This document shows positions 1 to 8,571 of a stretch of DNA of 52,717 bases, piece by piece. Where the stretch lies: contig CAJTRE010000003.1 of NCBI GenBank assembly GCA_910578495.1, positions 2,331 through 55,047 of the forward strand, read 5' to 3'. The number at the start of each line of letters is the position of its first letter. Position 1 is the first letter of the stretch. The notes under the pieces were generated by a model, which saw only the letters and a list, made by a program, of their open reading frames with translations, ran no database searches and was not told where the DNA came from. A program made the position numbers and the translations under genes. This DNA comes from an uncultured Dorea sp. (lineage in GTDB: Bacteria; Bacillota; Clostridia; Lachnospirales; Lachnospiraceae).

Positions 1-1790
1 CTGCCGTCTTCCAGAATATAGTTTGCCAGTCCGTCCGCATAAGTAGACTTCAACTTTGCAAGCTGACGGTATTCCAGAATCTTTGCGATGACCGGATAAT
101 CAGGCGCCAGTTTTTCCAACACATCCGCCGCCGTAGAGTAACCTGTCTTCGTCTTCTTACTGCCCGGAATCTTCATATTTTCAAAAAGGACAACGCCAAG
201 CTGCTTCGGAGAGTTGATATTAAACGTCTCCCCCGCTTCCTCGTAAATTTCCTTTTCCAATTCTACAATTTTACCACCAAGCTGGCTGCCGTATATTTTA
301 AGCGCTTCTGCCTGCACCCTCACACCGTTTTGCTCCATGTCATAAAGGGTGAACACAAGCGGCATCTCCACCGTCTCAAAAAGCTGCATAAGATTCATCT
401 CTTTCAACTTTTCTTCTAAGACAGCCGAAGCTTTATAGGCGGTATACGCTTCGTAACACGCCTTTATATAGATGTCAGATTTATCTTCTATAATTAAATC
501 CAAATGTTCTCTTGCCACATCCTCGTAATTGTAGTCACTCTTTAGCGGATTCAGAAGATAAGCCGCCACCGTCGCGTCAAAACAAGTCTTCGGATTTGAA
601 ATCTCTACATACTCCATAGCTTTCTTCACGTCAAACATAACGAATCGCTCTGTCTGTCCGGCAATCTCCGAAAGCTTATGAAGCAGCCAGCCGCTCTCAA
701 TTTCCCCTGTACACTTGATACACACAATATCCGTATCTGAAAAACAGACAGCGATACCACCGATACTTGCATCGATTGCAAATAAAGGCAGTACATTTTC
801 TGTATCTTTATAAACCACCGCGCCTACGCAGACTGAATTCTTTGCTTTCGCCAGCGCTTCTTCCGCTTCTTTCTTCCGCTCAATAATCCTAAAAGAATCT
901 TCTACTTGATTGGACGGAGCCGTCACATCAAATTTAGAAAGCAGATTTTTAAACTGTAATCTCTGGAAATACGTATAGGCTTCTTCCGTATAAATATTGC
1001 CAAGTTTTGCCTCTTCAAATTCATAAGGAAAATCCGCATGTACTTCAATGGTTGCGAGAGTTTTACTCATCACCGCCAGATCCCAGTGCTCCTTTAACGC
1101 CTTGGAAGCTCTCGGCGGCTTCACTTCGTCAACGTGCTCATATGCGTTCTCAATCGAATGGTATTCTGTAATAATCTTCGTGGCTGTCTTTTCCCCTATG
1201 CTTGGCACGCCCGGAATATTATCGGACGTATCCCCCATCAGAGCCTTCAGATCGATGAACTCCGCCGGAGTCACCTGATAGCGCTCTTTCACATCTGCGC
1301 TATAGTAGTCTTCCACTTCCGTTCTTCCCTGCTTGGTCTTTGGAATCCGAATCTTCACATGGTCTGTCGCAAGCTGCAATAAATCGCGGTCTCCGGATAT
1401 TACAGACACTTCCATGCCTCGTTCTTCTCCCCTTTTGGAAATAGTTCCCAGAAGGTCGTCCGCCTCTAGCCCAGCCTGTTCAATAGTCTTAATATCCATC
1501 GCCTGTAAGACTTCTTTAATCACAGGCACTTGCTGGCGAAGCTCGTCCGCCATGGGTTTTCTCGTTCCCTTGTAGTTTTCAAACATCTTATGACGAAACG
1601 TCGGAGCATGCACGTCAAAAGCAACGGTCAAATACTCCGGCTTTTCTTCTTCTAAGATTTTAAACATAATGGTAAGGAAACCATAAATCGCATTCGTGTG
1701 AAGCCCTTCCGCATTGGTAAGATCCGGAAGTCCATAAAATGCCCGGTTTAAAATACTATGTCCATCTATCAATACAATCTTTTCACTCAT
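1..1790 (-). CDS. polA: DNA polymerase I, 5' part (runs off the left edge)
   Basis: DNA polymerase I repairs DNA and removes Okazaki primers. About 596 codons are visible from the ATG at 1788-1790, which is preceded by a GGAGAAG ribosome site; the C-terminal polymerase catalytic half lies outside the window. The start MSEKIVLIDGHSILNRAFYG is the typical 5'-3' exonuclease opening. Further exonuclease signatures follow in order: YKGTRKPMADELRQQ, GLEADDLLGT, SGDRDLLQL, and the helix-hairpin-helix stretch MGDTSDNIPGVPSIGEKTAT. The middle part is a degenerate 3'-5' exonuclease-like region, and the visible end (NINSPKQLGVVLFE) is the beginning of the polymerase thumb. Identification is secure from these motifs. 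A terminator of the purine-salvage operon lies directly upstream, so polA has its own promoter, which I could not place with confidence. Confidence 0.95.
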   Translation of the reverse strand, partial: MSEKIVLIDGHSILNRAFYGLPDLTNAEGLHTNAIYGFLTIMFKILEEEKPEYLTVAFDVHAPTFRHKMFENYKGTRKPMADELRQQVPVIKEVLQAMDIKTIEQAGLEADDLLGTISKRGEERGMEVSVISGDRDLLQLATDHVKIRIPKTKQGRTEVEDYYSADVKERYQVTPAEFIDLKALMGDTSDNIPGVPSIGEKTATKIITEYHSIENAYEHVDEVKPPRASKALKEHWDLAVMSKTLATIEVHADFPYEFEEAKLGNIYTEEAYTYFQRLQFKNLLSKFDVTAPSNQVEDSFRIIERKKEAEEALAKAKNSVCVGAVVYKDTENVLPLFAIDASIGGIAVCFSDTDIVCIKCTGEIESGWLLHKLSEIAGQTERFVMFDVKKAMEYVEISNPKTCFDATVAAYLLNPLKSDYNYEDVAREHLDLIIEDKSDIYIKACYEAYTAYKASAVLEEKLKEMNLMQLFETVEMPLVFTLYDMEQNGVRVQAEALKIYGSQLGGKIVELEKEIYEEAGETFNINSPKQLGVVLFENMKIPGSKKTKTGYSTAADVLEKLAPDYPVIAKILEYRQLAKLKSTYADGLANYILEDG

Positions 1791-1861
1791 TTTACTTCTC
1801 CATGTATTTAATCGCTATCTTATTACTATACACCAAAATGAAGATTTTTAGAATCCCTTTT

Positions 1862-1916
1862 CTAAAATAAAAGAGAATCTTCTTTCTACACATTGTATTT
1901 TAAGAAGACTCTCTTT
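1862..1916 (-). terminator. Intrinsic terminator after the NCS2 permease
   Basis: On the minus strand, 15-base arms at 1902-1916 and 1870-1884 pair with a single G-U wobble, and the hairpin is followed by a T-rich run (TTTTATTTTAGA). It sits 16 bases past the permease stop codon and ends the purine-salvage operon before polA. Confidence 0.85.
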
Positions 1917-1931
1917 GGAATTTAAACTCTA

Positions 1932-3497
1932 TTATACATAATCGAAGTCATCCGGTCCTTTGAACCATGAATCTCTCCCCAGATGGAGAAGAAGCGCAAG
2001 TGCCGCCACAACGACATATCCAATGGCAAACGGAGAAGTCGGATAAAATCCAAGCTGTGCGCTGTGAATAAATCCAAAGCAAGCCAGTACAAATCCTACC
2101 AAAGCCGTAATGGCAACTTTATCCAGTTTCTTATCAATAATAAATACTACCATTGTTCCAAGTAAGATACCGATAATGATTGCTCCTGCCTTGACGCCCG
2201 GCACACCGTTCCACATAACGCCTGCGTCTTTTAACATCTGCGTCACTTCGGCATTATACTCAGACAGACCGGACGGCATCACTTCTGTGTAATATCCTGC
2301 AAGTCCCGCCGCCCCTGTAATCTGTGTGTACAGATAATCTGCGATTGGCGGAACCATAGCGATACCAACTGCCGCATAGTGTTTTACTTCGCAATCTTTG
2401 AATGCCTGCGCCACCATAACGATCGCACACCACATAAAAGTTACGGCGCATACTGCCGGCGGAACCATGTTACTTAAAAATGTAAATAATCCGAAGACTC
2501 CGGCTGCTCCAAGTACCAGACCAGACACCAGAGAATAGCCGATTCCGGCTTTGGATTTTTTAAGTCCTGCATGACCAAGCCATACGGTATTTGGAACAAC
2601 GCCGCCGCACACTGCGGAAAGCATGGTACAGATACCGTCCGCAAACTGTGTCTCGCGGACATTATAGTTATCCCCCGCCGCATTGGCAGCCTCTACGTTA
2701 TCCATAGTCTCAATAAAGTTATAGATTTCCACCGGAATGACAATGGTAAGATACGGCGCTACTACTGCAAAACCATTGATGAGATGCTGAATCCCATTTA
2801 TTGGATTTGGACAATAAAATCCGACACCGCTGAAATCTACCGTTGTACGTCCAAGGCAAAATGCGTATACAATACCGCCTACAATTGCAACCACAAGAGG
2901 AGGAATGTTTTTCGGGAATAAGTATCCTCCGAAAATACCTACCATCGCAACAAACAGAATCGGAAGCCCTACCAGCGGATCTCCGAATACGTCAAACACA
3001 CCCTGAGTTGCCATCCAGATGAAACCGATACCTGCAACAGTACCAAGAAGCGCCGCTCTTGGAAGTTTCTTTTTCATCCATGGACCGATAAATCCACCGA
3101 TAAATTCTACTGCTCCACCGATGAAACAGGCGGCTACTGCCGCAGACCATGCAAGCTCTGCATCTTCTAAAGCATAATGCAAAGGCATGATAACGCCGTA
3201 CAACATAACAAACATAGCAGGCGTAGAGACACCGGACGGCAGAGCCGTAACGTCTGCACGTCCTTCTTTTTTAGACAGACGGTATCCCATATACGCATAA
3301 TAAATTCCACTTAACATAAGTCCTACAGACATTCCCGGAATAACGCTTCCATACACAATCTCATTTGGCCATCCGAGAACGCCGGATAAAGTAGCAATTA
3401 CAATCAAATAATTTACAATATTATTGGTGATAGAATACGTCATTCCCCCGATATCACCACGTTGAAACCAAGGCACTAATGTCTTTTGTTTTTCCAT
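1932..3497 (-). CDS. NCS2-type (xanthine/uracil family) purine permease
   Basis: A polytopic membrane protein of about 521 residues with roughly a dozen hydrophobic segments, resembling the nucleobase-cation symporter 2 family. It is the last gene of an operon with two adenine-deaminase-type enzymes, so uptake (or exchange) of adenine or another purine base is the natural inference; the exact substrate cannot be read from sequence. An in-frame GTG at 3512 would add five residues (MRKRE), but that GTGAGGAAGAG is itself the likely ribosome site for the ATG at 3495-3497 (MEKQKTLVPWF), so I place the start there. It lies 23 bases after the adenine deaminase stop and is followed by a terminator at 1862-1916. 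Membrane location is certain; NCS2 membership is fairly secure. Confidence 0.8.
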   Translation of the reverse strand: MEKQKTLVPWFQRGDIGGMTYSITNNIVNYLIVIATLSGVLGWPNEIVYGSVIPGMSVGLMLSGIYYAYMGYRLSKKEGRADVTALPSGVSTPAMFVMLYGVIMPLHYALEDAELAWSAAVAACFIGGAVEFIGGFIGPWMKKKLPRAALLGTVAGIGFIWMATQGVFDVFGDPLVGLPILFVAMVGIFGGYLFPKNIPPLVVAIVGGIVYAFCLGRTTVDFSGVGFYCPNPINGIQHLINGFAVVAPYLTIVIPVEIYNFIETMDNVEAANAAGDNYNVRETQFADGICTMLSAVCGGVVPNTVWLGHAGLKKSKAGIGYSLVSGLVLGAAGVFGLFTFLSNMVPPAVCAVTFMWCAIVMVAQAFKDCEVKHYAAVGIAMVPPIADYLYTQITGAAGLAGYYTEVMPSGLSEYNAEVTQMLKDAGVMWNGVPGVKAGAIIIGILLGTMVVFIIDKKLDKVAITALVGFVLACFGFIHSAQLGFYPTSPFAIGYVVVAALALLLHLGRDSWFKGPDDFDYV

Positions 3498-3520
3498 TTC
3501 TCTCTTCCTCACTCTATTTG

Positions 3521-5257
3521 CTATACTTCTGCTTCTACCGGGATAAATGAAAATGTCGTAACATCAAACAATCCCATATCTGTAAGTTTCACTTCCGGAA
3601 TCACTGCCAACGACATAAAACAAAGCGTCATTACCGGTTCTACATCACCGCAGATTCCAAGTTCAGAAAATGCTTTCTCATGAATGGCAGTCAGTTTCTC
3701 GTCTACCCACTCGCCGGACTGATCGCTCATAAGACCTGCAATCGGCATTGGCATACGCTCAATAACTTCTCCATTTTTCACAAGAACAATACCACCTTCT
3801 TGTTCAATCAGTGCATTTACCGCAAATTCCATTTCCTCATCGCTGACACCTACAACAATGATGTTGTGAGAATCATGGGCGATCGAAAGTGCAACTGCAC
3901 CTTCTTTGATACCATAACCTTTCAAAAAGCCGCAAGCCACATTTCCAGTTCCCTGATGTCTCTCCACAACGGCAGTCTTCACAAGGTCAACCTGTGGATC
4001 ACGCATAAACTCACCGTTTTCATCCAGCTTAATTTCTGCTGTTTCTTTCGCAGTCACAACACCACCCGGAAGAATCTGAATGACATTTACCTTATTAGAC
4101 TTTAAATTCATTTTAAATTTCTCTTTGGAGAAATCTTTGACAATAACACTTCCTTTTACAGAAGATATATCATATGGCCGAATTTCCGGGAGATAAACAC
4201 TGTTCTCTGCCACAAGTTCACCTTCAATCCATACTTTATCTACATCAAAATTTTTCAAATCTTTCAAAAGCACAATATCTGCACGATATCCCGGTGCAAT
4301 TGCTCCGCGGTCTTTCAGTCCGAAACATTCTGCCGCATTTAACGTTGCCATACGGATAGCCGTCACAGCATCCAGACCTTCCTCTACACAAATGCGAAGA
4401 TGATTGTCTAAATGTCCTTCATGAAGAATCGTCTTTGGCTGACGGTCATCCGAGCAAAGCAGACATCTTCTGCTATTTTCAGAAGTTACACCTTTTAACA
4501 ACGGCTTTAAGTTATGACAGGCAGAACCTTGGCGGAGCAGAATATAAAGACCTCGCTCCAGACGATCTTCCATTTCTTCCACCGTAGAACACTCATGGTC
4601 TGCAAGAATTCCGGCACAAGTATAAGCGCTTAATTCTTTTCCTGTAATTCCGGGGCCATGACCGTCAATGATCTTCCCCTCTTCTTTTGCGGTCATCAGT
4701 TTGTCAAGTACACTGTCGTCTGCATTTATAATACCTGGGAAGTTCATAAACTCACCAAGACCTAAGATGCCTTCTCTCTGAATCGGTTCTTCCATCTCCG
4801 GCGCATTAATGACTGCTCCGGCATGTTCAAATGGAGTTGCCGGAACACAAGATGGAAGTACATATTTCACATCCAGAGCCGTTCCTTTTGCCGCTTCCAT
4901 CATATAGTCCAGACCTTTGATGCCGCAAACATTTACAATTTCATGAGGATCGGCAATAATCGTAGTACCGCCATGAGGAACCAGAAGACGTCCGATTTCT
5001 TCCGGACTTACATAGGAAGACTCGATATGGATATGGCTGTCGATAAATCCGGGAGCCGCATAACATCCGCCTGCGTCCACTACTTCTTTCCCTTCATATT
5101 CACCGATACCTGCAATCTGTCCGCCGCTGATGGCGATGTCTCCCTCCACGATTTTTCCGGAGAACACATTAACTACCTTACAATTTTTGATGACTACGTC
5201 CGCCGGAGTTCTTCCGGCAGCCGTATCGATTAATTTCTTTAACTCTTCTTTTTTCAT
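3521..5257 (-). CDS. ade: Adenine deaminase
   Basis: Hydrolyses adenine to hypoxanthine and ammonia in the cytoplasm. The 578-residue length matches the bacterial Ade family. Visible metal-site and family motifs are GFIDSHIHIESS (about residues 70-81), IADPHEIVNVCG, DGHGPG, ADHECS, LLCSDDRQP and EGHLDN; the C-terminal domain ends with the typical MTLCFMSLAVIPEVKLTD stretch. The amidohydrolase barrel is therefore intact and the enzyme is expected to be active. It sits 12 bases downstream of a divergent paralogue and 23 bases upstream of the NCS2 permease, forming a three-gene purine-base salvage operon read right to left from the promoter at about 7.2 kb. The start ATG has a nearby GAGGG-type ribosome site. 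Confidence 0.93.
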   Translation of the reverse strand: MKKEELKKLIDTAAGRTPADVVIKNCKVVNVFSGKIVEGDIAISGGQIAGIGEYEGKEVVDAGGCYAAPGFIDSHIHIESSYVSPEEIGRLLVPHGGTTIIADPHEIVNVCGIKGLDYMMEAAKGTALDVKYVLPSCVPATPFEHAGAVINAPEMEEPIQREGILGLGEFMNFPGIINADDSVLDKLMTAKEEGKIIDGHGPGITGKELSAYTCAGILADHECSTVEEMEDRLERGLYILLRQGSACHNLKPLLKGVTSENSRRCLLCSDDRQPKTILHEGHLDNHLRICVEEGLDAVTAIRMATLNAAECFGLKDRGAIAPGYRADIVLLKDLKNFDVDKVWIEGELVAENSVYLPEIRPYDISSVKGSVIVKDFSKEKFKMNLKSNKVNVIQILPGGVVTAKETAEIKLDENGEFMRDPQVDLVKTAVVERHQGTGNVACGFLKGYGIKEGAVALSIAHDSHNIIVVGVSDEEMEFAVNALIEQEGGIVLVKNGEVIERMPMPIAGLMSDQSGEWVDEKLTAIHEKAFSELGICGDVEPVMTLCFMSLAVIPEVKLTDMGLFDVTTFSFIPVEAEV

Positions 5258-5269
5258 AGTGAAACCCTC

Positions 5270-7054
5270 TTATTTCTCTGTTACTTCTAATACAGGATCA
5301 AATGTTGTAAGCGCCACATAATCCACCGGGCCTGCGTCTGTGATCGCATAGTCCGGTATGGCTGTGATTGGAAGGAAGAACATGTACATCATTGGATCTG
5401 GAAGATCAGAACCAAGGGCTCTTGCTGCCGCGTCAATCTTCTTCTCCTGTGCGGCAATCACTTCTGGTTCTTCATCACTTACGATTCCACCAACAGGAAG
5501 TGGTAAGAATTCTAAGATTTCTCCGTCCGCTACTACAACCTGTCCACCGCCCTGCTCAATCAGATAGTTAGCTGCAATCGACATATCCTCTGCATTTACA
5601 CCCATTACTACAAGATCATTATCATCCGGAGCCGCAGAAGATGCCATAGCGCCCTTCTTTAACTTCCATCCGGAACAAAATGCTAAGGACTGGTTGCCGT
5701 TTCTTCCAAAACGCTCCAGAACAGATACCATTGCCACATCCTGCTCTGTATCTGGAAGAACGATGCCATTTTCTACTTTCAGAATAACGTCTCTTCTCTT
5801 TCTGACAAATGGCCCTTTGACGTCCATAGAGAGAACTTTCGCCTCGCCGTTCTGAATGGTTGTCTTATATTCAAAGTTTTCCTTTGTTGTCTTTTTACAT
5901 TTTAATTCGCCTTTTAAAACAGAACTTCTCTCCGGTGCTTTCAGTTCGTAAGAAAGTTTATGATCTTTTGCCGCCATTTTTCCGTTTGTCATAACTTCTT
6001 TCACTTCAAAGTTCTGAATATCGTCTACGAATAGAATATCCGCAATTCTTCCCGGACAGATAGAACCTACCAAATGATCAATGCGATAAGCCTCTGCACT
6101 ATTAATGGTAGCCATCTGAATGGCTGTCATTGGCTCTACACCTGCTTTGATTGCAAGACGTACCACATTATCAAGATGACCTTTTTCTAAAACATCTGTT
6201 GCAGTCACATCATCTGTACAGAAACTTACACGACGTGCAAATGCCGGGTTTACTTCTGTCACTGCCTTGATGTTTTCCTCTAAGAAATGGGTGACAGAAG
6301 ACTCACGAATCAGCATATGCATACCTTTTCTCATCTTCTCCACAACTTCTTCATGGTCATAACTTTCATGATCCAGACGAACACCGCCGCAAAGATAGCC
6401 GTTTAGGTCATTGCCTCTTGCCATCGGAGCACATCCGAATACCGGAAGTCTGTTCTTTGCAGCTTCCACAATCGCTCCTAATGTATCTTCATCTTCTTCC
6501 TGTAAGAACTCACGAACAGTCTCCCATACACCGTAGCATTGTGGCCACTGTTGAACTTCTTTATGAACCTCTTTTGTGAAATTAAACGCAACCGTAGACT
6601 GAGGAATCGTATATGGAGTTTTATATGGCGCCCCCCAGAACACTTTCAGAGGACTTGACTTCACTTCCTCCATCACTTCTTTCAGTCCTTCGAGACCAGA
6701 AACGGAAATATACTCGTCCAATCCAGAAATCATACTAGTAGTTCCTCTTGGTACTACTGCCTTAGCATAGCTGGTAATACTCAGCTTACTGCATTCGCTG
6801 TGGATATGTCCGTCAATCATACCTGGAACCAGATATTTTCCGTCCGCCTTGATGATCTCTGTATCCGGCCCGATATAGTCTTCCACATCTCCTACTGCTG
6901 CGATCATATCGTTGTAAATCGCAATGTCAGCCGGATAAATCTCGCTTGACATAACGTTTACAAGTTGTCCGCCTTTGATCACTTTGTGCGCCGGAATCTT
7001 ACCGCGTCCGGCACGAATCATTTCTTTCAGATTTTCAATCGATATTCTCTCCAT
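5270..7054 (-). CDS. Adenine deaminase family paralogue with altered metal site
   Basis: A 594-residue protein with the same two-domain layout as Ade, including the C-terminal domain (MMYMFFLPITAIPDYAITD) and HIH at about residues 83-85 (GMIDGHIHSECS). It keeps the later LDHES, CTDD and KGHLDN motifs. However, the DPHE motif of true adenine deaminases is replaced by LDEY, and DGHGPG by FGCAPM, so two conserved histidines of the Ade active site are missing. This is seen directly by aligning it with its neighbour by eye. It may act on a different purine or related amide, or form a mixed oligomer with Ade; adenine deamination should not be assumed. First gene of the operon, with a strong AAGGAGGAACGT ribosome site before its ATG, a promoter about 120 bases upstream and a hairpin leader. 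Confidence 0.85.
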   Translation of the reverse strand: MERISIENLKEMIRAGRGKIPAHKVIKGGQLVNVMSSEIYPADIAIYNDMIAAVGDVEDYIGPDTEIIKADGKYLVPGMIDGHIHSECSKLSITSYAKAVVPRGTTSMISGLDEYISVSGLEGLKEVMEEVKSSPLKVFWGAPYKTPYTIPQSTVAFNFTKEVHKEVQQWPQCYGVWETVREFLQEEDEDTLGAIVEAAKNRLPVFGCAPMARGNDLNGYLCGGVRLDHESYDHEEVVEKMRKGMHMLIRESSVTHFLEENIKAVTEVNPAFARRVSFCTDDVTATDVLEKGHLDNVVRLAIKAGVEPMTAIQMATINSAEAYRIDHLVGSICPGRIADILFVDDIQNFEVKEVMTNGKMAAKDHKLSYELKAPERSSVLKGELKCKKTTKENFEYKTTIQNGEAKVLSMDVKGPFVRKRRDVILKVENGIVLPDTEQDVAMVSVLERFGRNGNQSLAFCSGWKLKKGAMASSAAPDDNDLVVMGVNAEDMSIAANYLIEQGGGQVVVADGEILEFLPLPVGGIVSDEEPEVIAAQEKKIDAAARALGSDLPDPMMYMFFLPITAIPDYAITDAGPVDYVALTTFDPVLEVTEK

Positions 7055-7072
7055 ACGTTCCTCCTTGTTTCT

Positions 7073-7130
7073 GGCAAAAATAACAAAACACTACAGAAAG
7101 GGTAAAACAGGTTTCCCGTCCTGTAGTGTT
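7073..7130 (-). promoter_or_regulatory. Leader hairpin with U-rich tail (candidate attenuator)
   Basis: On the minus strand a perfect 10-base stem (arms 7121-7130 and 7087-7096) encloses a smaller GGG/CCC stem, and is followed by TTTTGTTATTTTT. It lies between the predicted promoter (7177-7205) and the deaminase start, so it would be transcribed as part of the leader. It could terminate read-through from the amidohydrolase gene, or attenuate the purine operon conditionally. It does not resemble the three-way-junction purine riboswitch, and I recognise no known aptamer in it. Confidence 0.6.
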
Positions 7131-7176
7131 ACATTGCCGAATTTTGCTATATTGAGTTCTATATTTTATGTTCTCA

Positions 7177-7205
7177 ATTATAGCATACGGCATTATTCTT
7201 GAAAA
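7177..7205 (-). promoter_or_regulatory. Promoter of the deaminase-permease operon
   Basis: On the minus strand a TATAAT box (7177-7182) with an upstream TGC (extended -10) is 17 bases from TTTTCA (7200-7205), a partial -35. Transcription would start near 7170, giving a leader of about 115 bases that contains the hairpin at 7073-7130. Confidence 0.6.
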
Positions 7206-7264
7206 TATTTCCGTATATTATATTTTTAAATAATCATTTAGAAGTATTGCTTATTGACGTTTTC

Positions 7265-8482
7265 TTAAACGAATCTGGTCCCCTGTTCATATACTTTCTT
7301 TCCGCCTAAGAATACAGTATTTACCTCAAATACATGTTGAATATCCTGGCTCAAATCTCCATCTACAACAGTAATGTCAGCAAGAAGTCCTTCTTTAATC
7401 ATACCAAGTTCATCTTCTCTTCCGAGAACTTTTGCCGGATTAGCTGTCGCTGTCTGGATTGCCTGTACCGGTGTGATACCGTATTTTACCATGTATGTAA
7501 GTTCTTCGGCTACCGGAAGAACCGGAGCGCCGTACATTACCATATCACTTCCCGTACATACAGTTACGCCTGTGTCATACAGTTTCTTAAAGTTATCTCT
7601 GTATGCTTCATATGCCGGCTCATAGTATGCATAATCTCTCTGCTCTTTTGCGGCAACCGGATCGTTAAATACATCTGCATTTCCAGATTCAATATTTTTC
7701 TTACATACTTCGTAAAGATAAGTATATGCAAAGATTGTCGGCGTCCATGCAATTCCTTTTTCTTTCATCTGCTGTGCCTGTTCTACTGTGAGGAAGGTTC
7801 CATGCTCAATGGTATCAAATCCTGCATCAATACACATCTGAATAGATGGGTGAGTTCCTGCATGAACTACACACTTGATTCCTCTTCTATGACACTCGTC
7901 TGCAGCTGCGTCAAGCTCTTCCTGTGTGTACTCCGGAATATGAGATCTGTGGCTTGTAAGAAGTTTTACCCACTCTGCGCCGTCTCGAACCTGTTTGCGT
8001 ATTTCTTTGCGAAGCGCCCAAGGTCCGTCTACTTCGATTACTTCATCCCAGCAGTGTCCTCCTGTCATACACATACCTGCATCTACATGTGTAATTCTCG
8101 GAATGGTAATGAAGCCTTTCTCCTCTGACATCTTCAATGTCTTACATACTCCATGTGGGGAGTAACAGTCTCTGACACTTGTGATACCTTTTGTAAATGC
8201 CGCCTGTGCATGCTGAAGTGCATACATCATAATCATCTGGTCGTTATAGTTGAAACTATCCGGCTGGCTGTACCAGTAGCCAAGATGACAGTGCATATCG
8301 CACATTCCCGGTAAAATGGTAGCTTCTCCATAATCCTTCACTTCGTCTTCCGGGTAAGCCGCTGTCACTTCTGCCTTTGCTCCAACTTTCTCGATTTTCC
8401 CTGTTTCCCCTATGCGGACTGCTGAATTTTTCAGAACAGTCACGCCATCCCCTGTAATAATGTTTTCTGCACAAATAATCAT
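7265..8482 (-). CDS. Metal-dependent amidohydrolase (imidazolonepropionase/prolidase-like)
   Basis: A 405-residue cytoplasmic hydrolase of the amidohydrolase superfamily. The expected metal-site residues are visible in order: MCDMHCHLG (His64, His66), a lysine in EWVKLLTS that is probably the carboxylated bridge, CVVHAGT, TIEHGT, and the aspartate in CTGSDM. This arrangement is typical of the group often annotated as imidazolonepropionase-like or Xaa-Pro dipeptidase amidohydrolases; the real substrate (a cyclic amide, dipeptide or purine derivative) cannot be told. It lies upstream of the deaminase operon on the same strand but has its own promoter (8524-8552) and a GAGAGGG ribosome site. Proximity suggests, but does not prove, a role in nitrogen or purine catabolism. 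Confidence 0.85.
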   Translation of the reverse strand: MIICAENIITGDGVTVLKNSAVRIGETGKIEKVGAKAEVTAAYPEDEVKDYGEATILPGMCDMHCHLGYWYSQPDSFNYNDQMIMMYALQHAQAAFTKGITSVRDCYSPHGVCKTLKMSEEKGFITIPRITHVDAGMCMTGGHCWDEVIEVDGPWALRKEIRKQVRDGAEWVKLLTSHRSHIPEYTQEELDAAADECHRRGIKCVVHAGTHPSIQMCIDAGFDTIEHGTFLTVEQAQQMKEKGIAWTPTIFAYTYLYEVCKKNIESGNADVFNDPVAAKEQRDYAYYEPAYEAYRDNFKKLYDTGVTVCTGSDMVMYGAPVLPVAEELTYMVKYGITPVQAIQTATANPAKVLGREDELGMIKEGLLADITVVDGDLSQDIQHVFEVNTVFLGGKKVYEQGTRFV

Positions 8483-8523
8483 TGCTTTTCCCTCTCTTTC
8501 GTTAATAACTTTAAACTATTATC

Positions 8524-8552
8524 ATTATAAACCATGCAGTCTATAAAATCAA
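8524..8552 (-). promoter_or_regulatory. Promoter of the amidohydrolase gene
   Basis: Minus-strand TTGATT (8547-8552), a 17-base spacer and TATAAT (8524-8529), about 42 bases upstream of the amidohydrolase ATG. Spacing and -10 box are consensus. Confidence 0.65.
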
Positions 8553-8571
8553 CAGAAAGGGCGCTGCTTCT

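Noticed and set aside
7055..7264. Purine (adenine/guanine) riboswitch upstream of the deaminase operon
   Set aside because: The gene context invites it, but the conserved three-way junction and loop sequences are not there; only a simple hairpin with a T-rich tail is seen.
7334..8128. Plus-strand open frame of 264 codons over the amidohydrolase gene
   Set aside because: It lies entirely opposite a gene with clear metal-site motifs, is cysteine- and isoleucine-rich in the way of antisense frames, and has no ribosome site.
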